Positions 7,131 through 15,875 of a stretch of 64,000 nucleotides of DNA are shown here, in pieces. The notes under the pieces were generated by a model, which was not told where the DNA came from, searched no databases, and saw only the letters and a list, made by a program, of their open reading frames with translations. The DNA is from Acidimicrobiales bacterium. GTDB taxonomy: Bacteria; Actinomycetota; Acidimicrobiia; Acidimicrobiales; SZUA-35. Both the position numbers and the translations under genes were made by a program. The stretch covers positions 2,976,001 to 3,040,000 of the forward strand of contig JAWKIO010000005.1 in NCBI GenBank assembly GCA_041394265.1, given 5' to 3'. Within the stretch, counting starts at the first letter, position 1. The number at the start of each line of letters is the position of its first letter.

Positions 7131-9569
7131 TCAGCGCGACCGAGGGAGCCAGACCACGTCCATGTCGGCCACCGTGATGTCGGTCTTCTCCAGTGGGATC
7201 TCGACGGTCTCGATGACCGCCGCCTTCTGATTCCACTCGTCGTCGATCTCGATCATCGCCTCTTGCAGGTCGAGTTCGAGCTGTTCAAGGTCGTCGATCT
7301 TCTCGGCGGCCCGGTTGCGAGCCGACTCGAGTCGGGCATTCACCGCCGAGGTCGACTTGTTGCCCGACGCCGCACGTCGAGCTGCTGTCGCCAGACTCGA
7401 TGACCGCTTGCGCCCGCCGAGCAATCCACCGAGGATGCTCGACCCGATGTCGATGATCGATTTGTTGCGGGCGCCGGCCGCCTGGGTTTCGAGTTCGGCC
7501 ACTCGATCCTCGGCCTTGGCGATCGCCGTCTCGATCGACGAGCGTTTCGCTTCGAGCTTGGCGCGGATCTTCTCGGCGTCGGCGTCGGCGCCGGTCTCGG
7601 CCGCCTCCTGACACCGGCGCCCGAAGTCGTCGGCACTCTCGCCCGGCCGCGACCACAGCTTGAGCTCGGGGTTGTTGAGCAGCGCGAGCGACTGCTTGGC
7701 ATAGAGATGGTCCTTCAGGTCTCGCTGCGTCTGATTGACCAGGGTGGTGGTGAGCTCGAACGAGGGGAGGACGTACACCGAACCCCCGGGCATGGTGTCG
7801 GTGAAGTCCCGGTCATCGAAGTCGACTTCGACGGCCTCGGCGACGTCGATCGAGCGGCCGGTGAGCGGGATGATCGCCTCCCACTCCTCGGTGTGTCGAA
7901 GGTCGGCCTTCGTGTCGTCGAAGAGCAGGCTGACTCGAGCTGCGAGCGCAGGTTCGAGACGGTTGGCCGACGGGTCGATGCCGAGTGTGTCGAGCCATGG
8001 GGCAGAGGCCCGCACGGTGAGTGGTGTCATCCCGCTGGGCAGTGTGGGGGGCACGGTCGATTCGTCGTCGGCGAGCGGAGCCGCCTCGGGAGCCGCACTT
8101 GCCGTCGCCGTTGCTGCAGCGGTTGCAGGTGTCGGCGTTGCGGCCTGCCCGCCCGCTGGCGATGGGCTCCCGACGGCGGCCGCCCGCTTGTCGTCCATGA
8201 GGGTGGCGATCTGCTCTCGGGTGAGTGGTCCCGCGAGATAGCTCATCGCCCAACGGGTGGTGAGCTTCGGCAGGGCGCTCGACTTGGAGGTGCGGAGCAC
8301 GAACTGGCGCTTGCCGAGACCGGAGATCGTGCGCTCGACTTCGGCGATGTCGACCGCGCCGTCGGCGCCGCGCAGACCGTCGACGAGACGGTTCTTGTCC
8401 TGATCGGTCTGGAGTCGTCCGATCAGCCAGGTGCCGGCATTGCTGATGGCCTTGTAGTCGAGGTCGACGGGGTTCTGGGTCGACAGCACCAGGCCCACCC
8501 CGAAGGCGCGAGCCTGTTTGAGGAGGGTCAGGATCGGCTTCTTGGTGGGTGGGTTCCCGACGGGCGGCGCGAGCCCCATGACCTCGTCGAGGTAGACCAT
8601 GGCCCGGAGCTCGCTGGTGCCCGCTTGGGTACGCATCCAGCTGATCAGCTTGGAGAGGATGAGCGTGATGGCGAACTGGCGCTCGGTCTCCTCGAGATGG
8701 CCGAGCGAGATGATCGCAGCACGAGCCGAACCGTCGGCGTCCCAGAGCATGCGCTCGATGTCGACGGGTGCGCCCTCGGCCCAGGAGGCGAACGAGGGCG
8801 ACGCCAGCAGACCGTTCAGGCGCATCACCAATGCCTGGCGATCGGCGGCGGGGAAGAAGGTGTCGAGGTCGAGGACGCCGAGCTTGCGGATCGGTGGGTC
8901 GAGCAGTTGCGCGAGCAACGTGGGGAGATCGAGGTCGTTGCCAGCGTCCCACGCCCGTGCGATCAGGTTGGCCATGAGGATGTGCTCACGACCCGACAGC
9001 GGATCGGAGTCGACCCCGATCAACCCGAGCAGCCCGGACACGGTGGCGTCGACCTCGTCGAGTCGGGCACTCGGATCGGTGGTCGCCGGGGCCGTGAGAC
9101 GCCCGAGGACGTCGAGAGGAACGCCGTGGTTCGCGCCCGGGGTGTAGATGATCGGCCGCGCTGCCGACCGAAGCTGGGCCACGTCGGTGCCATCGAGCTG
9201 CCAGCCTGCCAAACCGTCCTTCCACATCGAAGCGGTCTTCTCGGCGAGGGCAGCGGTGGTGGTGCCCTCGACCCGAGCGGTGCCGGCGTCCATCCACGGT
9301 TCGAAGTCGACCGGTGCGAGATCGGGGAACGTGAGGCAGAGATTGCCGAGATCGCCCTTGGGATCGATGGCCAGCACGGGCACGCCGGAGAGGAGCGTCT
9401 CCTCGAGGAGGACCATGCCCAGGCCCGTCTTGCCCGATCCGGTCATGCCGACGATGACACCGTGGGTCGTGAAGTCTGCGCTGTCGAGCTGGACGCCGTG
9501 ACCGTTGCGATCGCCGCTCTCGGGGTCGAGCCCCTCGCCGATGAAGAGCTTGCCTTTTGATCGTTCCAT
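7131..9569 (-). CDS. HerA/DUF853-like P-loop ATPase with C-terminal coiled coil
   Basis: An 812-residue cytoplasmic ATPase. Residues 38-50 give Walker A (IVGMTGSGKTGLG); then VLAIDPKGDLGNL, a long helical insert, MVYLDEVMGLAPP as Walker B region, and VLSTQNPVDLDYKAISNAGTWLIG as sensor segment, all typical of the HerA/FtsK superfamily of DNA-translocating ATPases. An Ala/Thr-rich linker (about 515-560) separates the motor from a C-terminal region with a coiled coil (KLEAKRSSIETAIAKAEDRV) and a GSSILGGLLGG turn. Such proteins are widespread, and their cell role is unsettled. The ATG at 9569 begins MERSKGKLF, right before the ATPase fold; the far longer upstream frame is noise. No nuclease partner (NurA) is nearby. 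Confidence 0.83.
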   Translation of the reverse strand: MERSKGKLFIGEGLDPESGDRNGHGVQLDSADFTTHGVIVGMTGSGKTGLGMVLLEETLLSGVPVLAIDPKGDLGNLCLTFPDLAPVDFEPWMDAGTARVEGTTTAALAEKTASMWKDGLAGWQLDGTDVAQLRSAARPIIYTPGANHGVPLDVLGRLTAPATTDPSARLDEVDATVSGLLGLIGVDSDPLSGREHILMANLIARAWDAGNDLDLPTLLAQLLDPPIRKLGVLDLDTFFPAADRQALVMRLNGLLASPSFASWAEGAPVDIERMLWDADGSARAAIISLGHLEETERQFAITLILSKLISWMRTQAGTSELRAMVYLDEVMGLAPPVGNPPTKKPILTLLKQARAFGVGLVLSTQNPVDLDYKAISNAGTWLIGRLQTDQDKNRLVDGLRGADGAVDIAEVERTISGLGKRQFVLRTSKSSALPKLTTRWAMSYLAGPLTREQIATLMDDKRAAAVGSPSPAGGQAATPTPATAAATATASAAPEAAPLADDESTVPPTLPSGMTPLTVRASAPWLDTLGIDPSANRLEPALAARVSLLFDDTKADLRHTEEWEAIIPLTGRSIDVAEAVEVDFDDRDFTDTMPGGSVYVLPSFELTTTLVNQTQRDLKDHLYAKQSLALLNNPELKLWSRPGESADDFGRRCQEAAETGADADAEKIRAKLEAKRSSIETAIAKAEDRVAELETQAAGARNKSIIDIGSSILGGLLGGRKRSSSLATAARRAASGNKSTSAVNARLESARNRAAEKIDDLEQLELDLQEAMIEIDDEWNQKAAVIETVEIPLEKTDITVADMDVVWLPRSR

Positions 9570-9760
9570 GCCCCCAGGATGGCATGTCGGTGCGGCACCT
9601 CGTCGCACACCGGCCGCAGGGCCGGCGAATTCGCAGCGAATCCTTCGGTATCGAAGACGCGGGACCCCTGACTCGGGCACACTGTTCGACGCGGCCGCCA
9701 CCCGGCGGAGCGAAATGACTGCCGAGCGGCGGTCGACGAACCACAGATAGGAGTGGCGAT

Positions 9761-10027
9761 ATGGGGATCTTCGACAAGGCCAAGGACATGCTCGGTGACG
9801 CAGCCGAGAAGGCAGGCGACGTGGCCGACGGCCTGCGCGACAAGGCCGAAGACGTGGTCGACAAGGGCCTCGATGCAGCCGACAAGGCCACTGGCGGCAA
9901 GCTGCACGACCAGATCGACAAGGCACGCGACCTCGTCGACAAGATCGACGGCGAAGTCGATGGCGCGGCCGATGCTGCCGAGGACGCAGCGGCCGACGCG
10001 ATCGACAAGATCGATCCGACCAACTGA
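9761..10027 (+). CDS. MT0933-type antitoxin-like small helical protein
   Basis: An 88-residue, strongly charged protein beginning MGIFDKAKDMLGDAAEKAGD, the opening typical of the family named after mycobacterial MT0933/Rv0909. It consists of repeated Lys/Asp amphipathic helices (GDVADGLRDKAEDVVDKGL, GKLHDQIDKARDLVDKIDG), so it may also be a general stress-type helical protein. ATG 9761 has AGGAG about nine bases upstream. Annotated antitoxins of this family sit beside an SRPBCC-domain toxin; no such gene lies on either side here, so an antitoxin role is doubtful. Upstream 9570-9760 holds no gene and is shared with the divergent ATPase start. No cysteines or membrane segment. Confidence 0.65.
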   Translation: MGIFDKAKDMLGDAAEKAGDVADGLRDKAEDVVDKGLDAADKATGGKLHDQIDKARDLVDKIDGEVDGAADAAEDAAADAIDKIDPTN

Positions 10028-10054
10028 CCATTCGATCGAATCGATCGAGAACTT

Positions 10055-10070
10055 GGGCGCTCGATCGCCC
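10055..10070. terminator. Small hairpin between convergent genes
   Basis: GGGCG and CGCCC enclose a six-base loop, next to an AT-poor ATCGAT-rich palindromic stretch, between two facing stop codons (10027 and 10077). No U-tract is seen, so it is only a candidate. Confidence 0.35.
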
Positions 10071-10076
10071 GGCGCG

Positions 10077-10856
10077 CTAGGTGGCGAGCTGGGCGATCAG
10101 TGCCAAGTCGGCGGCGGTTGGCGCCGGCGCCACCTTCGAGCGGTAGTCATCCGCTCCGACCAGCAGCACGGCGAAGCATTCGGCGAAGTCGCCGGCCCCC
10201 GTCTCGAAGTCGGCAGCGCCGCTCGACGGCCACCACTGGACCTCCGTCGCTCCCCGCTGGGCCAGCCACGCGCTGCGCTCGTCGCCGGTGTTGAGCGTGA
10301 CGTCGACGGCATGGCCGAGTTCGTGGGCGAGAATCCGAGCCACATCGGCGCTCGACGCCGTTGGCCGGACGAACACCTCGATGCGGGCCTCGTTGCTCCA
10401 CGTGTAGCCGGCAATGCGGTCGTTGCCTTCGATGAAGTCGATGCGCCAGCCGGGCAGGTTGGCCTCCCAGTCGTAGTCCAACCGGTCGAGCGCCGCCCCA
10501 CCGAGTAGCGCTGTCCGCTCGGTCTCGTAGCGCACGAGGCCGCCCCGATCGGTGCCGGCCCAGCTCGAGACACCGTCGACACCCGCATCGAGTGCATCGG
10601 CTGGAATGGTGCTCGATCCGCCTGCGACGGTCGTCGGGGTCGCAAGAGGACGGGCCGAGGCGCCGATGACGTCGGATCCGTTCGCTGAGGCCGTCGTCGT
10701 CACCGCAACGAAGGCAGCCAACGCGACGCTCAGCAGGAAGACGATCTGGTCGAGCCGCAGCCCGCGGCGAGCGCGGCGTGTCGTCGCCTCGGGAGGGAGA
10801 GCGCGGCGAGCTGGGTGCGACTCGATGGGTTGTCCTGATCCCGCTGTCTGGGTCAT
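10077..10856 (-). CDS. Membrane-anchored HELGH metallopeptidase-like protein
   Basis: A 259-residue protein: basic N-terminus, one hydrophobic helix (about 35-60, ending in ANGSDV), a Thr/Ser-rich linker, then an outer domain. That domain holds ARILAHELGHAVDVTLNTG, an HExxH zinc site, followed about 50 residues later by AGDFAECFAVLL, where the Glu could be the third ligand as in gluzincins. This points to a zinc peptidase outside the membrane, but no family name is certain and activity is inferred. ATG 10856 is preceded by GAAAGGAG ten bases upstream; a GTG 21 bases further out is less well placed. It converges with the antitoxin-like gene and follows the mug-PAP2 pair with an 83-bp gap. Confidence 0.72.
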   Translation of the reverse strand: MTQTAGSGQPIESHPARRALPPEATTRRARRGLRLDQIVFLLSVALAAFVAVTTTASANGSDVIGASARPLATPTTVAGGSSTIPADALDAGVDGVSSWAGTDRGGLVRYETERTALLGGAALDRLDYDWEANLPGWRIDFIEGNDRIAGYTWSNEARIEVFVRPTASSADVARILAHELGHAVDVTLNTGDERSAWLAQRGATEVQWWPSSGAADFETGAGDFAECFAVLLVGADDYRSKVAPAPTAADLALIAQLAT

Positions 10857-10939
10857 GGAGCGGTTGCTCCTTTCCACCCAGATGGTCGGACAGTTTCGGC
10901 CGCTGCTTGAGTCGGGGTCCGACGGGGCGACGTGGCGGG

Positions 10940-11662
10940 TCAGTGAGCGGACGGCGGGCCCTGCAACGCCGTTCGCAGGTGGGCAACGAGGTCATCGAGC
11001 GAGGTGCTCGCGTTGAGACCCGAGGGGTTCGGCATGAGGTAGACCGGGCGTCCTCCGAGCGTCGATGGCTGCCAGCCCGCCGCGCGCTTCTCACCCGTGG
11101 CATGCCGCCAGCCGGTCAGACCGGCGACGATGACGATCTTCGGTGCGATCCATCCCAACGCCAGGTTCAGTCGGACGAGGCCCGAGCGGTACTCGGCGGC
11201 GCTGATCTCGTTGGCCCGGGCCGTGGCCCGCTTGACCAGGTCGGTGAAGCCGACCGACTCGTGGATCATCGCCTGTTCCGGCTTGCGAACCTCGGTGAGG
11301 AGTCCGGCCTCGACCGCAGCGTCCCAGAAGCGGTTTCCGGGTCCGGCGAACCCGTAGCCGGCGTCCGCCGAGCGCACGCTGGGATTCAGACCGACCATCA
11401 CGGCTCGGAGCCCCGGCGACAACATGTCGGGCAGCGTGCGCTCCCGGACGAGCTTGTCGGCGTCGGTGGAAAAGCCGGCTCCCTCGATCAACACGTCTTT
11501 GGCCACGGGGAGGTCGCCCCGCATCGTGACGCGGACCGTGGCGTCGACGGGAAGCGCTCGATGGAGTCGGGCGAGCCAGAGCGGCAGCGCCCCGACGTCG
11601 AGCGTGGACTCGCGACGCAGACCAACGTCTTCGGAGTTGGCCTTGACGACGATGTCACTCAT
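10940..11662 (-). CDS. mug: G/U mismatch-specific DNA glycosylase
   Basis: A 240-residue DNA repair enzyme of the uracil-glycosylase superfamily. The catalytic block is VMVGLNPSVRSADAGYGFAG with PGNRFWDAA after it, where the GLNPS Asn activates water, and MPNPSGLNAS near the end is the minor-groove wedge. Known Mug enzymes remove uracil or thymine opposite guanine. About 85 residues precede the glycosylase domain, longer than E. coli Mug; they look like a small added domain of unknown role. ATG 11662 has GGGAG upstream and overlaps the PAP2 gene end by eight bases, so the two are co-translated. With nucS and xthA it forms part of this region's repair gene set. Confidence 0.88.
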   Translation of the reverse strand: MSDIVVKANSEDVGLRRESTLDVGALPLWLARLHRALPVDATVRVTMRGDLPVAKDVLIEGAGFSTDADKLVRERTLPDMLSPGLRAVMVGLNPSVRSADAGYGFAGPGNRFWDAAVEAGLLTEVRKPEQAMIHESVGFTDLVKRATARANEISAAEYRSGLVRLNLALGWIAPKIVIVAGLTGWRHATGEKRAAGWQPSTLGGRPVYLMPNPSGLNASTSLDDLVAHLRTALQGPPSAH

Positions 11663-12281
11663 CGTTGGCTCCCGAAGGATCGATGGTGAGAAGGGATCGC
11701 CACCCGGAGACGCTACCGGCTGGTCGCGCCGATGGCGTGTGACCGGGAATCGGTGCCGACCGGGCACGCACACCGATGACCCGGCCGATCACGGCGCCGG
11801 CGACGACATCGCTGGCGTGGTGCATGCGAGTGTGGATGCGGCTGGTGGCGACGACCAGCGCCATCGACCACCACACGACGCGCCCTCGGGGCATCGCCTC
11901 GTCGAGCAGGGTGGCGGCAACCACGGCCGACGATGAGTGTCCGCTCGGAAAGCTCGAGGTCTTGGGCCGGCGCACCTGGTGCTGGTCGACCTCCCAGTTC
12001 CCCGGCCGCTCCCGCCGGACGAGCGGCTTGATCATTCCGTTCACGAGGATCGACTCGATCCCGAGCGTGATGGCCATGCGTACGGCCCGACCACGCAGGT
12101 CGGGCCGCACGATCGCCATGGTGATGCCGATGGCGTGCCACAGCATCGAGTTGTGGGCGCTCTCACTGGCCAGGTACGCCACCCGATTGGCGACGTGACT
12201 TGACCGCAGTGGTTCGAACGCCTGATCGACCGACCGATCGAACGAGCGAACCAGTTCGGTTGCTCGTGGTCGAAGGGGCAT
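11655..12281 (-). CDS. PAP2-family membrane phosphatase
   Basis: A 208-residue integral membrane protein with the three phosphatidic acid phosphatase motifs: KPLVRRERPG, SSFPSGHSSSAV and SRIHTRMHHASDVVAG, including the catalytic His of the last motif. Family members dephosphorylate lipid phosphates such as phosphatidic acid or undecaprenyl pyrophosphate with the active site at the outer face. Substrate cannot be told. ATG 12281 lies six bases after TAAGAT and has no ribosome binding site, so a leaderless message is likely. It heads a pair with mug. The C-terminal tail after the last helix (about 175-208) is Pro/Ser-rich and probably cytoplasmic or disordered. Confidence 0.88.
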   Translation of the reverse strand: MPLRPRATELVRSFDRSVDQAFEPLRSSHVANRVAYLASESAHNSMLWHAIGITMAIVRPDLRGRAVRMAITLGIESILVNGMIKPLVRRERPGNWEVDQHQVRRPKTSSFPSGHSSSAVVAATLLDEAMPRGRVVWWSMALVVATSRIHTRMHHASDVVAGAVIGRVIGVRARSAPIPGHTPSARPAGSVSGWRSLLTIDPSGANDE

Positions 12282-12287
12282 CGGACG

Positions 12288-12293
12288 ATCTTA
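12288..12293 (-). promoter_or_regulatory. -10 box TAAGAT, leaderless type
   Basis: TAAGAT ends six bases before ATG 12281 of the PAP2-mug pair, inside the 30-bp gap after the SDR stop. Confidence 0.55.
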
Positions 12294-12311
12294 GGGAGCG
12301 ACAGCGGTCGC

Positions 12312-13214
12312 TCAGGCGTTCTTCCACTGGTTGAGGAGCTTGCCGAACTCGTCGGCCGGGCTGCCCGGCACGATGTAGCCGGTCTCGTCGTTGATGGCGT
12401 CCCAGTCGTCACGCACGGACTCGGCCGTGATCTCGGTGCCACGGTGCACACCCTGGGTGAGACCGATGAAGTAGCGGGCGACGGTGCCACCGGCGGCCGA
12501 GTAGACCGCACCGCTGGTGTCGCAGTCTTGATGCGCAAGCCAGATGACGAGCGGGGTGACCAACTCGGGATTGAGCGAGTCGGCCATCGGGCCGAGGATG
12601 TCCTCGGTCATCCGGGTGCGAGCCACCGGCGCGATGGCGTTGGCCTTGATGTTGTACTTGGCGCCCTCGGCCGCAAGGACCCGAGTGAGGCCGACGAGGC
12701 CCATCTTGGCGGCGGCGTAGTTCGACTGGCCGAAGTTGCCGGTGAGGCCGGAGTTCGACGAGGTGTTGATGACCCGGCCCGAGCCCTGCTCACGGAAGTG
12801 GATCCAGGCGGGCAGGGTGACGTAGAACGCACCCTTGAGGTGGACGTCGATGACCGGGGACAGCAGGTCGTCGGTCATGTTGTGGAAGGTCTTGTCGCGC
12901 AGGATGCCGGCGTTGTTGACGACGATGTCGACCTGGCCGAAGGCATCGATGGCGGACTGCACGATGGCGGCGCCGCCCTCGGGCGTGGCCACCGAATCGG
13001 CGTTGGCGATGGCCTCACCACCGAGCGCCTCGATCTCGGCGACGACCTTCTCGGCGGCCGTGGCGCTGCTACCGCTGCCGTCGACGGCACCGCCGAGGTC
13101 GTTGACGACGACCCGAGCACCACGTCGTGCGAATTCGAGTGCGTGCTCACGACCCAGACCGCCGCCCGAACCGGTGACGATTGCGACCTGGCCGTCGAAT
13201 CCGAGATCTGCCAT
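12312..13214 (-). CDS. MFE-2-type short-chain dehydrogenase
   Basis: A 300-residue SDR. The NAD site is VTGSGGGLGREHALEFARRG, followed by VVVNDLGGAVDGSG, the longer second strand loop typical of the dehydrogenase part of multifunctional enzyme 2 (peroxisomal D-3-hydroxyacyl-CoA oxidation) and of mycobacterial Hsd4A. NNAGILRDKTFHNM and the catalytic Ser and YAAAK (NYAAAKMGLVG) are present. Likely role: oxidation of a 3-hydroxyacyl-CoA in the cytoplasm, perhaps of a branched or sterol side chain. ATG 13214 follows AGGAG with good spacing. It is divergent from an enoyl-CoA hydratase operon; the shared 193-bp gap probably holds promoters for both, which would coordinate them. A close relative lies at 32933. 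Confidence 0.87.
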   Translation of the reverse strand: MADLGFDGQVAIVTGSGGGLGREHALEFARRGARVVVNDLGGAVDGSGSSATAAEKVVAEIEALGGEAIANADSVATPEGGAAIVQSAIDAFGQVDIVVNNAGILRDKTFHNMTDDLLSPVIDVHLKGAFYVTLPAWIHFREQGSGRVINTSSNSGLTGNFGQSNYAAAKMGLVGLTRVLAAEGAKYNIKANAIAPVARTRMTEDILGPMADSLNPELVTPLVIWLAHQDCDTSGAVYSAAGGTVARYFIGLTQGVHRGTEITAESVRDDWDAINDETGYIVPGSPADEFGKLLNQWKNA

Positions 13215-13407
13215 GTTGAACTCCTACATTTCGTGTGGTCTGCCGCATGCACGGGGGTGCACACGCGGCGGGACGATCCTAGAGCCGGTCAGCGGTGTTG
13301 GTCGAAAGCCGCTCGGGTGCAGCAGGTGGCTTCGCACTTTGGCCGGACCTGCGCTCGTCTTCTAGGTTGCACTCGAACCGACCGATCGTGACGCCAGGGG
13401 GAATGTG

Positions 13408-14244
13408 ATGTCGAACGAAACCGCGCCAGACCAAGAAGGGCCCGACCAAGGAGCGGCCGAAGCAGCGGTGCTCTACGAAGTGGATCAGGGGGTGGCGCTG
13501 ATCACGCTGAACCGCCCCGACCGGCTCAACGCATGGAACGGCGCCATTGCCGAGGGCTACTTCGGTTCGCTCGATCGGGCCGCCGCCGACCCCGACGTGC
13601 GGGTCATCGTGGTCACCGGCGCTGGGAAGGGATTCTGCGCCGGGGCCGACATGGACGTCCTCCAGGGCATCGGTAGCAACTCGGGGAACGCCGATTCCGC
13701 CGCTGCCGGACCGGCCCACACCCACGCCATGACGATTCCCAAGCCGGTCATCGCGGCGGTGAACGGTGCTGCGGCTGGCCTTGGCTTCGTACATGCCCTT
13801 GCGTGCGACCTTCGCTTCGCTGCCGCCGGGGCGAAGCTCACCACCTCCTTCGCCCGTCGGGGTTTGATCGCCGAGCACGGCCTGTCGTGGACCCTGCCTC
13901 GCCTGGTCGGCCAGGCCGTTGCGCTCGACCTGCTGATGTCGGGGCGGGTCGTGCTGGCCGAAGAAGCGCTCGAGCTCGGTCTGGTGAACCGGGTGGTCGC
14001 ACCCGGCGAGCTGCTGGCCGAGACGATGGCGTACGCCCGCGACCTCGCCGTGAACTGCGCGCCGGCATCGATGGCGGTCATGAAGCAGCAGGTCTACACC
14101 CACCCGCAGATGTCGGTGGCCGATGCGCTCGCCGAGTCGAATTCGATGATGGTCGAATCGCTGCGCCGCACCGACTTCAAGGAGGGCGTTGCGAGCTTCC
14201 TCGAGAAGCGTCCGCCGAACTTCGCGCCGCTGGGTGATCTGTGA
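13408..14244 (+). CDS. Enoyl-CoA hydratase/isomerase family protein
   Basis: A 278-residue crotonase-fold protein. The first oxyanion loop is GAGKGFCAGADMDVLQG, the second AAVNGAAAGLGFVHALAC, and IAEHGLSWTLPRLVG carries a Glu at a catalytic position of hydratases. The C-terminal helix ends VASFLEKRPPNF. Such enzymes add water to trans-2-enoyl-CoA or shift double bonds; the residues seen allow hydratase activity but not a firm substrate. AGGGGG precedes a GTG-ATG pair; I take the ATG at 13408. TAGGTT at 13364 could be the -10 box with a short leader. First gene of an operon with the thiolase-like and DUF35 genes; its stop overlaps the next GTG by four bases. Confidence 0.85.
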   Translation: MSNETAPDQEGPDQGAAEAAVLYEVDQGVALITLNRPDRLNAWNGAIAEGYFGSLDRAAADPDVRVIVVTGAGKGFCAGADMDVLQGIGSNSGNADSAAAGPAHTHAMTIPKPVIAAVNGAAAGLGFVHALACDLRFAAAGAKLTTSFARRGLIAEHGLSWTLPRLVGQAVALDLLMSGRVVLAEEALELGLVNRVVAPGELLAETMAYARDLAVNCAPASMAVMKQQVYTHPQMSVADALAESNSMMVESLRRTDFKEGVASFLEKRPPNFAPLGDL

Positions 14245-15395
14245 GCACCGCGCACATCGTCGGAGCGTTCGAGCACCCCGGCCGGCACCTGCCTGATCAT
14301 ACGGTCCCCCAGATCCACGCCGAGGTGGCGCACGGCGCGCTCGCCGATGCCGGCCTGACCTTGGCCGACGTCGATGCGTACTACTGCGCCGGTGATGGGC
14401 CAGGCTTCGGCGCGCTGTCGATGGCGGAGTACATCGGGGTTCGCCCGAAGATGCTCGACAACACCGAGACCGGCGGATCGTCCTACCTCGTCCACGTGCA
14501 ACACGCGGCGCAGGCCATCGCCGACGGGGCGATCTCGGTGGCGCTGATCACGTTGGCCGGCAAGCCGCGAACGGGCGGCACGCTGCCCGGTGCCTCGGCC
14601 CGGCCCACCGCTCCCGAATCCCCGTTCGAGTCCGACTTCGGGCTCTCGGTCGTCTCCGGCTACGCCATGGCGGCCACCCGCCACATGTACGAGTTCGGCA
14701 CGACCAGCGCGCAGCTGGCCGAGATCAAGGTCGCCGCCTCGGTCCACGCCCAGCACAACCCCAACGCCTTTCTCCCCAACGTGGTCACGGTCGAGGAGGT
14801 CCTCGAATCGCCGATGGTCGCCGATCCGCTGCACCGACTCGATTCGTGTGTGATCACCGATGGCGGGGGAGCGCTGGTGGTGGTGAGCGCCGAGGTGGCG
14901 GCGTCGCTCGGTCGGGCGAGCGCCGAGGTGATCGGCGCCGGCTTCGGCTTCAAGAGCGCCTCGCCGTCGCCGATCGACTTGACCTACACCGGCGCGGTGT
15001 ACTCCGGCCCGATCGCGTTCGCCCAGGCAGGCGTCAAGCCGACCGACATCCAGTACGCATCGATCTACGACTCGTTCACCATCACGGTGCTGCAAACGCT
15101 CGAAGACCTCGGCTTCTGTGCCAAGGGCGATGGCGGCCGGTTCGTTTCCGACGGGGCGTTGCAGGCGCCGCATGGGACGTTGCCGTTCAACACCGACGGC
15201 GGTGGCCTCTGCAACAACCATCCGGCAAACCGGGGCGGCATCACCAAGGTGATCGAAGCCGTCCGCCAGGTCCGGGGCGAGGCACACCCTGCCGTCCAGG
15301 TCCCCAACTGTGAACTGGTGCTGGCGCACGGCACCGGCGGCAGCCTCGCCACCCGGCACGGTTCGGCCACCTTGATCATGAAGCGAGGTCTGTGA
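14241..15395 (+). CDS. Ltp2-like thiolase-fold lipid transfer protein/aldolase
   Basis: A 384-residue thiolase-fold protein of the SCPx/lipid-transfer type. Where thiolases carry the nucleophilic Cys, this one has TETGGSSYLVH, so it cannot do the normal thiolase reaction. It keeps YDSFTITVLQTLEDLGFC and CNNHPANRGG near the C-terminus. In mycobacterial and related steroid degraders, Ltp2 with a DUF35 partner is a retro-aldolase that splits a side-chain beta-hydroxyacyl-CoA; the YD-FT tyrosine belongs to that active site. The next gene encodes a DUF35 protein, which supports this reading. The GTG start overlaps the hydratase stop (GTGA) and the stop overlaps the DUF35 start, a fully coupled three-gene unit that would hydrate and then cleave one substrate. 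Confidence 0.82.
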   Translation: MSTAHIVGAFEHPGRHLPDHTVPQIHAEVAHGALADAGLTLADVDAYYCAGDGPGFGALSMAEYIGVRPKMLDNTETGGSSYLVHVQHAAQAIADGAISVALITLAGKPRTGGTLPGASARPTAPESPFESDFGLSVVSGYAMAATRHMYEFGTTSAQLAEIKVAASVHAQHNPNAFLPNVVTVEEVLESPMVADPLHRLDSCVITDGGGALVVVSAEVAASLGRASAEVIGAGFGFKSASPSPIDLTYTGAVYSGPIAFAQAGVKPTDIQYASIYDSFTITVLQTLEDLGFCAKGDGGRFVSDGALQAPHGTLPFNTDGGGLCNNHPANRGGITKVIEAVRQVRGEAHPAVQVPNCELVLAHGTGGSLATRHGSATLIMKRGL

Positions 15396-15826
15396 TGTCG
15401 ACGCCATCATCTGGACTGCCCACCCACGAGCCGACCATCACCCCCGACACGGCGCCATACTGGAACGGCCTGGCCGAGGGGGTCATACGGCTCCCGCACT
15501 GCGGATCATGCGACGCACTCGTCTGGTATCCGCGGCCGATCTGCCCAGGCTGCGGCAATGCCGAGCTCGAGTGGCGCGAACTGTCGGGCCGGGGCACGGT
15601 GTACTCCTACTCGATTGCTCGTCGGACGCCGGGCAGTTGGGGCAAGGTGGTCCCGTATGTCCTGGCCTACGTCGAGCTCGACGAGGGGCCGAGGGTGATG
15701 ACCAACATCGTCGCCGCCGATCTCGACACCCTCGAGTGCGGCCAGCCCGTGACCGCGATCTTCGACCCGACCGCCGAGGGGATGGCCGTCCTGCGATTCC
15801 AGCAGATCGGTACGACGGGGGCGTAG
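15395..15826 (+). CDS. DUF35 OB-fold, zinc-ribbon acyl-CoA-binding protein
   Basis: A 143-residue protein with the DUF35 plan: an N-terminal helix (TAPYWNGLAEGVIRLPHC), a rubredoxin-like zinc ribbon with four Cys (HCGSCDALVWYPRPICPGCG), then an OB-fold beginning SGRGTVYSYSI. In the Ltp2 and related systems this partner completes the acyl-CoA site of the thiolase-fold enzyme. The start lies in TGTGATG after the previous gene; I take the ATG at 15395, overlapping the stop by one base, with GTG 15392 as alternative. Function is therefore inferred as the small subunit of an aldolase with the upstream gene. A TAGTCT box at 15824 overlaps its stop and could drive the next gene. Confidence 0.85.
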   Translation: MSTPSSGLPTHEPTITPDTAPYWNGLAEGVIRLPHCGSCDALVWYPRPICPGCGNAELEWRELSGRGTVYSYSIARRTPGSWGKVVPYVLAYVELDEGPRVMTNIVAADLDTLECGQPVTAIFDPTAEGMAVLRFQQIGTTGA

Positions 15827-15875
15827 TCTGAGCGGCGGCCAACCGCTGGCTGCCCGCCGATCCCTGCTGCCTCGA

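Noticed and set aside
9761..10856. Possible toxin-antitoxin module
   Set aside because: The MT0933-like protein lacks its usual SRPBCC partner, and the neighbour on the other strand is a membrane-anchored HELGH protein in convergent orientation.
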